A DNA stretch of 7,483 nucleotides from Dictyoglomota bacterium. Lineage in GTDB: Bacteria; Dictyoglomota; Dictyoglomia; Dictyoglomales; Dictyoglomaceae. Of this stretch, positions 1 to 5,724 are shown piece by piece. The DNA lies in assembly GCA_029776735.1 (NCBI GenBank), contig JAKOUL010000050.1, positions 1-7,483 on the forward strand, given 5' to 3'. The notes below the pieces were generated by a model that made no database searches, was not told the DNA's origin, and saw only the letters and a program-made list of their open reading frames with translations. A program made the position numbers and the translations under genes. How positions within the stretch are numbered: position 1 is the first letter of the stretch; each line of letters opens with the position of its first letter.

Positions 1-713
1 ATTTAAAAGAGCTGGCACCTATTGTTAAGGAGAAGGAAGAGAGATTACTAATTGTTGATGCAGTGAGTTCCTTAGGGGCTATAGACCTTCCTACTGATGA
101 GTTAAAGATTGATGTGGTAATTACTGCTTCTCAAAAGGCTTTGGAGACACCCCCAGGACTTGCTATGGTTTCTGTAAGTCCTTTGGCATGGGAGTTTAAT
201 ATTAATGCTAAGCTTCCAAGATTCTATTTTGATCTGAAACAAGCAAAGAAATTCTTGGAAGAGGGAGCAACACCTTTTACTCCTGCTGTTTCCATATTCT
301 TTGCTCTGAAAAAATCCTTAGAAAATATTTTGAATAGAGGTTTAGAGAATAATTTCAAGAGGCATATGATTTTAGGTAAAGCAGTGAGAAATGGAATCTC
401 TTCCTTAGGTGTATTAAAACTTCTTGCTGATGAGAAATGGGCATCAAATACTGTGACTGGAGTTTTTCCTCCTGATGGTGTGAATCCTGATGATCTCCGT
501 AAATTTATAAGGACAAAGTATGGGGTAGTTCTTACAGGAGGTCAAGGGGCACTAAAAGGAAAAATCTTCCGAATTGGACATGTAGGTTATGTGGAACCTA
601 CAGATATTTTAGTTGCCCTATCTTCGTTGGAGATTGCTCTTGAGGATATGGGCTTTAAGGGGTTAAAAGGGAAGGCTGTAGAAGCTGCAGAGAAAATTTT
701 TGCAGAAAATTAA
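1..713 (+). CDS. Class V PLP-dependent aminotransferase (serine-pyruvate / alanine-glyoxylate / phosphoserine type), 5'-truncated by window edge
   Basis: The reading frame is open from the left edge (first full codon at position 3) to TAA at 711-713, giving about 236 residues. The family is usually about 380 residues, so the N-terminal third or more lies outside the window. A GTG at 63 is in frame but is an internal Val, because conserved sequence continues upstream of it. Visible signatures are VDAVSSLGA, whose Asp contacts the PLP ring nitrogen, and ITASQKAL, whose Lys (codon 135-137) is the expected Schiff-base lysine. Near the C-terminus come LTGGQG and FRIGHVGY, typical of the small domain with its substrate-carboxylate Arg. 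The family moves an amino group between small amino acids and 2-oxo acids in the cytoplasm. It lies 12 bp upstream of serA, so I infer that it supplies the transamination step to phosphoserine (or directly to serine/glycine) in place of classical SerC. The exact substrate cannot be read from sequence. Confidence 0.9.
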   Translation, partial: LKELAPIVKEKEERLLIVDAVSSLGAIDLPTDELKIDVVITASQKALETPPGLAMVSVSPLAWEFNINAKLPRFYFDLKQAKKFLEEGATPFTPAVSIFFALKKSLENILNRGLENNFKRHMILGKAVRNGISSLGVLKLLADEKWASNTVTGVFPPDGVNPDDLRKFIRTKYGVVLTGGQGALKGKIFRIGHVGYVEPTDILVALSSLEIALEDMGFKGLKGKAVEAAEKIFAEN

Positions 714-719
714 GGAGGG
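712..719 (+). promoter_or_regulatory. serA ribosome binding site overlapping the upstream stop codon
   Basis: AAGGAGGG begins inside the TAA of the aminotransferase gene and ends 6 bases before the serA ATG at 726. This near-perfect Shine-Dalgarno fixes the serA start and suggests that ribosomes finishing the first gene can reinitiate on serA. Confidence 0.85.
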
Positions 720-725
720 ACAAAA

Positions 726-2306
726 ATGGCAAATCCGATGAAAGTATTGGTATCGGATCCAATTGCCGAAGCTGGACTTAAAAAGCTACAAGAGTACTTT
801 GAGGTGGATTATAAGCCAGGAGTTCCAAAAGAAGAACTTTTAAATATAATCTCTCAATATTCAGGACTTGTAGTAAGATCTGAAACAAAGGTAACTAAGG
901 ATGTTATTGAAAAAGCAAATAATTTAAAAGTTATAGGAAGAGCTGGTGTTGGGGTAGATAATATTGATGTGGAAGAAGCCACAAAAAAGGGAATTTTAGT
1001 TATAAATGCTCCTGAAGGAAACACTATTGCTGCTTGTGAACATACTTTTGGCTTAATGCTTGCTATATCCAGAAAGATTCCTCAGGCTTATTTTAGTCTT
1101 AAACAAGGAAAATGGGAAAAGAAAAACTTTGTAGGAAATGAACTTTATGGAAAGGTCCTTGGTCTTGTAGGACTTGGAAGAATTGGTTCTGAAGTAGCAA
1201 GAAGAGCAAAATCGTTTAAAATGAGAATTATTGCATATGATCCCTTTATATCTCCCGAGAGAGCGAAGGACTTAGATATAGAGCTTACTAATGATCTATC
1301 ATATCTTCTTAAAGAGTCTGACTATGTTTCTCTACATACTCCTCTTACCTCTGATACAAGAAACCTCATTGGTAAAAAAGAGCTTGAAATGATGAAGCCT
1401 ACTGCTTATCTGATAAATTGTGCCAGGGGTGGATTAGTAGATGAAGAAGCTCTCTATGAAGTTTTAAAGGAGAAAAAGATTGCAGGTGCAGCTGTAGATG
1501 TATTTAAAGAGGAGCCTATGAAACCTGATAGTCCTCTTCTTACTCTTGACAATATATTACTTACGCCACATCTTGGAGCTTCTACTCAGGAAGCACAAGA
1601 AAAAGTTGCTGTCATTGTTGCAGAAGATATGATTCGTTTCTTTAAAGGGGAAGTAGTGACTCACTCAGTAAATCTGCCTATTCAAGTTTCTCCAGAGATT
1701 CTTCCCATTGTGAAACTTGGAGAAAAACTTGGGAAGTTACTTGCCCAAATAACTAATTCTAATCCTGAAGAGATTGAGATTGAAATACGTGGTGAACTTG
1801 CCAGTAAGATAGAGACTTCACTTTCTTCTGCAGTAATAAAAGGATTTTTAGAGCCTATTCTTGGTGAGTCAGTGAATCTTATTAATGCTCTACCTATGGC
1901 AAAGGATAGAAAATTAAAGATTACTGAAATAAAGAAAGAAGAGCCTGACGTATATAGATTTTCTTTAATATTAAGATTAAAGACTGAAAGAAATGTTGTA
2001 GAAGTTTCTGGTACTGTAACAAGGAATCAAGAAAGACTTATAAAAATACAAGACTATCATCTTGATCTAATGCTTGCTCCTTATCTCCTTATAATTTTCC
2101 ATATTGATAGACCTGGAATTATTGGTCAAGTGGGTACCGTGTTAGGAGAGAGCCAGATTAACATTGCAGCAATGCAAGTAGGAAGAGTAGAGGTAGGAAA
2201 AGAGGCTGTTATGGCTCTTGTAATAGATAGTCCTGTTAAAGAAAATGTTTTAGAAAAGCTAAGAAAGATTGAGAATATTGAAGAAGTTTATTATGTCTGT
2301 CTGTAA
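726..2306 (+). CDS. serA: D-3-phosphoglycerate dehydrogenase
   Basis: A 526-residue cytoplasmic enzyme catalysing the NAD-dependent oxidation of 3-phosphoglycerate to 3-phosphohydroxypyruvate, the first step of the phosphorylated serine pathway. Its length matches the long SerA class. Domains in order are a split substrate-binding domain (about 1-100 and 285-320), the Rossmann NAD domain (about 101-284) with GLGRIG at 149-154 and the adenosine-binding Asp at 172, an intermediate domain (about 320-450), and a C-terminal ACT domain (about 453-526, with [12 protein letters not shown]). The catalytic triad is present: Arg234 in NCARGG, Glu263 in EEP and His282 in PHLGAST. The ATG at 726 is supported by a strong AAGGAGGG site 7 bases upstream that overlaps the stop of the preceding aminotransferase. 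The ACT and intermediate domains suggest allosteric control, commonly by L-serine in this family, but the ligand is not shown by sequence. It is co-directional and tightly spaced with both neighbours, so probably one operon. Confidence 0.97.
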   Translation: MANPMKVLVSDPIAEAGLKKLQEYFEVDYKPGVPKEELLNIISQYSGLVVRSETKVTKDVIEKANNLKVIGRAGVGVDNIDVEEATKKGILVINAPEGNTIAACEHTFGLMLAISRKIPQAYFSLKQGKWEKKNFVGNELYGKVLGLVGLGRIGSEVARRAKSFKMRIIAYDPFISPERAKDLDIELTNDLSYLLKESDYVSLHTPLTSDTRNLIGKKELEMMKPTAYLINCARGGLVDEEALYEVLKEKKIAGAAVDVFKEEPMKPDSPLLTLDNILLTPHLGASTQEAQEKVAVIVAEDMIRFFKGEVVTHSVNLPIQVSPEILPIVKLGEKLGKLLAQITNSNPEEIEIEIRGELASKIETSLSSAVIKGFLEPILGESVNLINALPMAKDRKLKITEIKKEEPDVYRFSLILRLKTERNVVEVSGTVTRNQERLIKIQDYHLDLMLAPYLLIIFHIDRPGIIGQVGTVLGESQINIAAMQVGRVEVGKEAVMALVIDSPVKENVLEKLRKIENIEEVYYVCL

Positions 2307-2894
2307 ATGACAAAGCTTACAAGAGGATTAATACAGGTATATACAGGTAATGGAAAAGGTAAAACTACAGCGTCCTTAGGGCAGACTGTAAGAAGTCTTG
2401 GACATAATTTGAAGGTACTTTTTGTGCAGTTTGTAAAAGGGAATAGTTTTACTGGTGAATTTCTATTCGCTCAGAAATTTGAAAATCTTACTTTCTGGCA
2501 ATTTGGGAGGGACTGTATATATTCCTCAGGTGTTAGAGAAAAGATAATCTCTTGTAGCGAATGCTCTGAATGTTTTATTGGCAAAGAAGGACCTAACGAG
2601 AAAGATTTTGAGATTGTAAAAAAAGGATGGGAAAAGGTAAAAGAAGAAGTAAGAAAAGGAGCGTATGATCTATTGGTGCTTGATGAAATAAGTTTAGCAG
2701 TAAAATTTGATCTTATAAGTAAAGAGGATCTTATAGATTTTCTTAAAAATAAACCTGAAGAATTAGAGATAATTCTTACAGGTAGGGATATGCCTGAAGA
2801 TATATGCCACCTTGCAGATCTTGTAACAGAGATGAGAGAAATTAAACATCCATATCAAAAAGGAATATCTGCAAGGTGGGGTATTGATTATTAA
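2307..2894 (+). CDS. cobO: Corrinoid (cob(I)yrinic acid a,c-diamide) adenosyltransferase, CobO/BtuR family
   Basis: A 195-residue cytoplasmic protein of the CobA/CobO/BtuR P-loop family, which transfers the adenosyl group of ATP to cob(I)alamin-type corrinoids. The N-terminal P-loop GNGKGKTT is at 14-21, followed by QFVKG (41-45), a LLVLDE Walker B-like strand (122-127), TGRDMP (158-163) and the diagnostic tail HPYQKGISARWGIDY at 181-195. Length is normal for the family. The ATG directly follows the serA stop (TAA then ATG, no gap). No good Shine-Dalgarno lies upstream, so translation is probably coupled to serA. Unusual is a Cys-rich segment, Cys70 then Cys83-x2-Cys86-x2-Cys89, between the second strand region and the ENEKD-like helix, where most relatives I recall have at most one Cys. 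Its link to serine synthesis is unclear and may be only transcriptional. I saw no other cobalamin gene here. Confidence 0.9.
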   Translation: MTKLTRGLIQVYTGNGKGKTTASLGQTVRSLGHNLKVLFVQFVKGNSFTGEFLFAQKFENLTFWQFGRDCIYSSGVREKIISCSECSECFIGKEGPNEKDFEIVKKGWEKVKEEVRKGAYDLLVLDEISLAVKFDLISKEDLIDFLKNKPEELEIILTGRDMPEDICHLADLVTEMREIKHPYQKGISARWGIDY

Positions 2895-2897
2895 TCT

Positions 2898-3743
2898 TTA
2901 AAACTTTAATGCACCAGTAAGTTTATAATTTAACCTTGTTTGATCATCTTGTTCTTGGGATAAGAAAGTACTAAAGTCTACTACAAAGATATTGAGCTTT
3001 ACTCCAAAACCAAGGGTATAATTTTCAAACTGGGTGATATCTCCTGCTGAGCCCCATCTTAGAGTAAAGATGTTTCCAAGTTTCTGTTCAAGACCAAATC
3101 TAAAGAGACTCATATCATTTGTACTACTAAATCTTTCTACATCAATTAAATCTAAGTATAGGTTAGTAGAATCTTTGAAAAGAGAAAGATTTAATCCTAT
3201 ATTATATCTTACAGGTATGGTGATGGTATATTCATTATCTGAAAGCTTTTTTACCATAAAACTTTCTCCTGTAATTCCAGCTTTTAAAAAATTTGTAATA
3301 TCTATAATAAGACCTACATTTCCCTTTAGAGCTTCCTCAGTATCTATATAGGTAACACTGGTCCCCCAATATATATTAGATGTTAGAGGAAAAGCTATGG
3401 CTCCTTTAAAATCTTTAAAGGCATAGGTTTGTGTAGTTTTATCATAGGTAAAGTTTCCACTTATAGCATAAGAGCTAGTAGAAGGAATAAAATAAGAAAG
3501 TTTTAAGATAGTAGAATCTCCTTCTATGGGAAGATCAAAAGAGAGTGAGAAATAAGAGTATTTCTTTAATATTAATGTAGCAGGATTGAAAAAGTATGTT
3601 TCTCCACTACTGTTTAGAGTAACAAACGTAAATCCTAATCCTGACGATTCTGCATCATAACCTTGAATGTTTTCAACTCCAGCATAGGTATAGATTATAG
3701 TGGATAGAAAGATCATAAATATTATTAAAACTTTCTTGGACAT
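2898..3743 (-). CDS. Exported outer-membrane beta-barrel-like protein (PorV/FadL-like style), function unknown
   Basis: A 281-residue protein beginning with a signal peptide: Lys at 3-4, a hydrophobic core at about 5-18, and likely cleavage after TYA at residue 21. The mature N-terminus contains a Gly-rich segment followed by NPATL at 53-57. That resembles the 'GLG-F-x(n)-NPA-L' opening of PorV/FadL/TraF-like outer-membrane barrels. The rest is alternating hydrophobic and polar beta-strand-like sequence with many aromatics and no further hydrophobic helix. The last residue is Phe (TGALKF), matching the C-terminal aromatic signal recognised by the BAM machinery. The start ATG (3741-3743 read in reverse) has an AGGAGA site at 3749-3754, 5 bases upstream. 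It converges on the adenosyltransferase gene with 3 bp between stops and diverges from the TIM-barrel gene. I do not recognise a specific family. A role in envelope structure or transport is inference only. Confidence 0.75.
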   Translation of the reverse strand: MSKKVLIIFMIFLSTIIYTYAGVENIQGYDAESSGLGFTFVTLNSSGETYFFNPATLILKKYSYFSLSFDLPIEGDSTILKLSYFIPSTSSYAISGNFTYDKTTQTYAFKDFKGAIAFPLTSNIYWGTSVTYIDTEEALKGNVGLIIDITNFLKAGITGESFMVKKLSDNEYTITIPVRYNIGLNLSLFKDSTNLYLDLIDVERFSSTNDMSLFRFGLEQKLGNIFTLRWGSAGDITQFENYTLGFGVKLNIFVVDFSTFLSQEQDDQTRLNYKLTGALKF

Positions 3744-3781
3744 TATATTCTCCTTTTTTGAGACTTAGTTTTCCTTAATTT

Positions 3782-3810
3782 AGTATAGTATAATTATTTT
3801 AATATGAAAA
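3782..3810 (-). promoter_or_regulatory. Candidate promoter for the exported barrel-like protein
   Basis: Reading the minus strand, TATACT at 3787-3782 is a good -10 box, preceded at a 17-base spacing by TTTTCA (3810-3805), which matches four of six positions of TTGACA. A second overlapping TATACT lies at 3792-3787. The -35 would sit across the start codon of the divergent TIM-barrel gene. Expected transcription start is about 30 bases upstream of the ATG, leaving room for the Shine-Dalgarno. No transcript data are available. Confidence 0.45.
3789..3794 (+). promoter_or_regulatory. Candidate -10 box of the TIM-barrel gene, implying a leaderless mRNA
   Basis: A perfect TATAAT lies 9 bases before the ATG at 3804. 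Transcription starting 6 to 9 bases after the box would begin at or within a few bases of the start codon. No convincing TTGACA-like -35 was found at 16-18 bases upstream. The box lies within the same 14 bp as the reverse-strand TATACT boxes. Confidence 0.5.
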
Positions 3811-4598
3811 TAGGTTTTTCATTTTTATCTTTAAAGACCATTTCAGTTAAAAGAGCAATAAAACTGACGAAGAACCTTGGAGGAAACACTTTAGAACTCT
3901 TTGGAGATCTTCCTATATTTTTAAAAGGAAGATCTTTGGAGGATCCAAAAGGAATCAGGAGATATGCTGAGGAACAAGAGGTATTTCTTACAGTGCATCT
4001 TCCTTATATTGATATAAATCTTTCCAGCCTCAATGATTTAATATGGGAGAAGAGTATAGAGACTGTAAAAAAGGCACTTTCTTATGCACATGACGTTGGG
4101 GCTAAAAGAGCAGTTTTGCACCCTGGGTCTATCCCTCTTAAACATCCAATTATATCCTATATGGCGAAAAGAAACCTAAAAAAGGCACTTTTTATTATCC
4201 TTGAAGAAGCCAAAAAATATAATATAGAGATTAATCTTGAGAATACTTATTTTGATGAGGATGATGTATTTTTTAGGGTAGAAGAATTTAAGAGATTTGT
4301 AGAATCCTTTAAAGGAGAACTGAAAGTATGTTTTGATTTTGGACATGCTTATATTTCTTCTCAAGGACTTTCCAAAAACCTTGAAGTGCTAAAGCCATTA
4401 ATAACCCATATTCATATTCATGATAATTTTGGTAAGAAAGATGATCACCTTCCATTAGGAAAGGGAGATATAGATTTTACAGATTATTTAGATTTTATAA
4501 GGAATTTTAGTGGAAGTATTATTCTTGAGATAAATACCTTACATGATAATAAGGAGACGATTAAAAGGAATATCCAATTTTTAAAGGGGGAGATTTAA
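3804..4598 (+). CDS. Xylose isomerase-like / endonuclease IV-like TIM-barrel protein (AP endonuclease 2 superfamily)
   Basis: A 264-residue cytoplasmic protein with the beta/alpha barrel of the sugar-isomerase / AP-endonuclease superfamily. Strand 1 is KIGFSF at 2-7, so the ATG at 3804 must be the start even though no Shine-Dalgarno precedes it. Candidate metal ligands line up in the order seen in endonuclease IV: His65 (VHLPY), His106 (VLHPGS), Glu146 (NLENT), Asp178 and His181 (FDFGHAY), His204 (HIHDN), Asp213 and His215 (DDH), and Glu242 (LEIN). A complete nine-ligand set would fit a multi-metal phosphoesterase or nuclease. However, the same fold includes sugar epimerases and isomerases, and at 264 residues it is somewhat shorter than the roughly 280-residue endonuclease IV. 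Function is therefore left open between DNA repair and sugar metabolism. The gene is monocistronic: divergent from the barrel-like gene and convergent on the aldolase, with a palindromic terminator over its stop codon. Confidence 0.85.
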   Translation: MKIGFSFLSLKTISVKRAIKLTKNLGGNTLELFGDLPIFLKGRSLEDPKGIRRYAEEQEVFLTVHLPYIDINLSSLNDLIWEKSIETVKKALSYAHDVGAKRAVLHPGSIPLKHPIISYMAKRNLKKALFIILEEAKKYNIEINLENTYFDEDDVFFRVEEFKRFVESFKGELKVCFDFGHAYISSQGLSKNLEVLKPLITHIHIHDNFGKKDDHLPLGKGDIDFTDYLDFIRNFSGSIILEINTLHDNKETIKRNIQFLKGEI

Positions 4599-4610
4599 AT
4601 CTCCCCCTTT
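4583..4610. terminator. Perfect 28-bp palindrome, likely bidirectional terminator
   Basis: The arm AAAGGGGGAGATTT (4583-4596) is followed directly by its exact reverse complement (4597-4610). In RNA it would fold into a GC-rich stem with an AU loop. It overlaps the last codons and the stop of the TIM-barrel gene and sits 3 bases beyond the aldolase stop, so it can end both convergent transcripts. On the plus strand it is followed by a pyrimidine-rich TTTCTCTT-like tract. On the minus strand the trailing U tract is short (CTTT then A-rich), so termination there may be weaker. Confidence 0.8.
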
Positions 4611-4613
4611 CTC

Positions 4614-5543
4614 TTAAATCTGTCCGCTGGAACCAAGGACATCTCTTAACTTGCGTATTACTAACTTTTTGATCTCATCTCTGGCAGGACCAAGATATTT
4701 TCTTGGGTCAAACTCTTCAGGATGTAAGGCAAAGACTTCTCTTATAGTTGCTGTTACTGCAAGCCTTAAGTCGGTGTCAATATTTACCTTGCAGATTCCC
4801 ATTTTTGTAGCCTCTCTTATCATCTCCTCAGGTACTCCCTTAGCTCCTCCTAATTTTGCTCCATATTTATTTGCCTTTTCCACATATTCTGGAAGGACTG
4901 AGGAAGCTCCATGAAGTACCAATGGAAATCCGGGAAGTTTTTTAGCAGTCTCTCTTAATATATTAAAGTCAAGCCTTGGCTCTCCTTTGAATTTATATGC
5001 TCCATGGCTTGTGCCTATTGCTATAGCTAAAGAGTCTACTCCTGTTCTTTCTACAAATTCTACTGCTTTATCAGGGTCTGTATAGGTAGCTTCCCTCTCG
5101 GACACCACCACATGCTCCTCTATACCTACTAATCTTCCAAGCTCACCTTCCACTGCTATACCACGAGGATGAGCATAATCTACTACTTCTTTCGTAATCT
5201 TCACGTTTTCTTCAAAGGGAAGATGTGACCCATCAATCATTACAGAGGTAAATCCTGCATCAATCACTTCTTTGCATAGCTCTACACTATCACCATGGTC
5301 TAAATGCACTGCTATAGGAATATCAGGTGCATCTTGAAGAGCTGCTTCTACAAGTTTCATAAGATATACAAGCTTAGCATAATTTCTTGCTCCTTTTGAT
5401 ATTTGAAGGATTAGAGGAGAACGTTCCTCTTCTGCTGCTTCAATTACTCCTTGAAGGATCTCCATGTTATTAACATTGAATGCACCTATGGCATATTTGC
5501 CATAACACTTTTTAAATAACTCCTTAGGATTTACTAAAGGCAT
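4614..5543 (-). CDS. fba: Class II fructose-1,6-bisphosphate aldolase
   Basis: A 309-residue zinc-dependent TIM-barrel enzyme of glycolysis and gluconeogenesis that splits fructose 1,6-bisphosphate into glyceraldehyde 3-phosphate and dihydroxyacetone phosphate. Recognised features are AFNVNN (21-26), AVHLDHGDS (78-86) with catalytic Asp82 and zinc ligand His83, MIDGSHLPFEEN (102-113), GELGRLVGIEE (133-143), IAIGTSHGAYK (174-184) with zinc ligand His180, VLHGASS (209-215) with zinc ligand His211, and KVNIDTDLR (252-260) for substrate phosphate and carbon binding. Length matches the roughly 300-residue thermophile-type class II enzymes. A tagatose-bisphosphate or related ketose-bisphosphate specificity cannot be fully excluded. 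The start ATG follows a perfect AAGGAGGT site (5551-5558) at 7 bases. An ATG at 5550-5548 is out of frame. It is a single-gene unit, with its own promoter and terminators on both sides. Confidence 0.96.
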   Translation of the reverse strand: MPLVNPKELFKKCYGKYAIGAFNVNNMEILQGVIEAAEEERSPLILQISKGARNYAKLVYLMKLVEAALQDAPDIPIAVHLDHGDSVELCKEVIDAGFTSVMIDGSHLPFEENVKITKEVVDYAHPRGIAVEGELGRLVGIEEHVVVSEREATYTDPDKAVEFVERTGVDSLAIAIGTSHGAYKFKGEPRLDFNILRETAKKLPGFPLVLHGASSVLPEYVEKANKYGAKLGGAKGVPEEMIREATKMGICKVNIDTDLRLAVTATIREVFALHPEEFDPRKYLGPARDEIKKLVIRKLRDVLGSSGQI

Positions 5544-5550
5544 TTTCCAT

Positions 5551-5558
5551 ACCTCCTT
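5551..5558 (-). promoter_or_regulatory. Aldolase ribosome binding site
   Basis: On the minus strand AAGGAGGT is a full anti-16S match, ending 7 bases before the aldolase ATG. It chooses the ATG at 5543-5541 over the out-of-frame ATG at 5550-5548, which directly abuts the site. Confidence 0.85.
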
Positions 5559-5578
5559 ATTTAATTTAACATTGATTT

Positions 5579-5587
5579 AGTATAACA
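5579..5587 (-). promoter_or_regulatory. Candidate extended -10 promoter of the aldolase gene
   Basis: On the minus strand TGTTATACT is an extended -10 element (TGn followed by TATACT). The upstream sequence is rich in A and T tracts (about 5591-5620) that could act as an UP-like element. No clear -35 hexamer is present at 16-18 bases, which is usual for extended -10 promoters. Predicted start is near 5572, giving a leader of roughly 30 bases. Confidence 0.55.
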
Positions 5588-5600
5588 CAAGTTTTTTTAA

Positions 5601-5655
5601 GGAATTTTTAAAAAACTTTAAATTAATTCCATAAATTTTCCTAATTTATAGGAAT
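5601..5655. repeat. Evenly spaced GGAAT / ATTCC repeats upstream of the aldolase promoter
   Basis: GGAAT occurs at 5601-5605, its complement ATTCC at 5626-5630, and GGAAT again at 5651-5655, each starting exactly 25 bases after the last. The second and third form an imperfect palindrome: ATTCCATAAAT (5626-5636) against ATTTAT-A-GGAAT (5644-5655) with one bulged base. This could be an operator acting on the aldolase promoter, but the composition is very AT-rich and chance is a real alternative. Confidence 0.3.
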
Positions 5656-5690
5656 ATTAACCCTGAATGATATTGAGGTTTAAAGATTAA

Positions 5691-5714
5691 TGGAGGGCTG
5701 ACCTCAGCCCTCCA
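5691..5714 (-). terminator. Hairpin terminator of the duplicated-domain secreted protein gene
   Basis: TGGAGGGCTGA (5691-5701) pairs perfectly with TCAGCCCTCCA (5704-5714). In practice this is a 10-bp GC-rich stem with a 4-base loop. It begins 10 bases past the TAG stop of the minus-strand gene and is followed on that strand by a T-rich TTAATCTTT, as expected for intrinsic termination. It isolates that gene from the downstream aldolase. Confidence 0.85.
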
Positions 5715-5724
5715 CCTATATGTT

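Noticed and set aside
63..713. GTG at 63 as the true start of the aminotransferase gene
   Set aside because: The frame stays open to the window edge, and the Asp of the PLP-binding VDAVSS motif lies just before this GTG, so the codon is internal.
2872..2939. CAAGGT / ACCTTG pairing as a terminator between convergent genes
   Set aside because: Only 6 bp with a loop over 50 bases and no U tract. This is expected by chance.
3034..3351. Plus-strand open frame of 105 codons inside the barrel-like gene
   Set aside because: It is fully antisense to a gene with a signal peptide and good ribosome binding site, has no ribosome binding site of its own and no recognisable features.
4176..4364. Minus-strand open frame of 62 codons inside the TIM-barrel gene
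   Set aside because: It is antisense to conserved coding sequence. Its Phe/Lys/Ile-rich composition is what the complement of AT-rich codons gives.
4651..4914. Plus-strand open frame of 87 codons opposite the aldolase
   Set aside because: It is the shadow of a highly conserved enzyme, with no ribosome binding site or domain.
5656..5690. AACC...GGTT hairpin next to the terminator, as a possible riboswitch or second terminator
   Set aside because: Only four strong pairs with mismatches, so there is not enough structure to support an RNA element.
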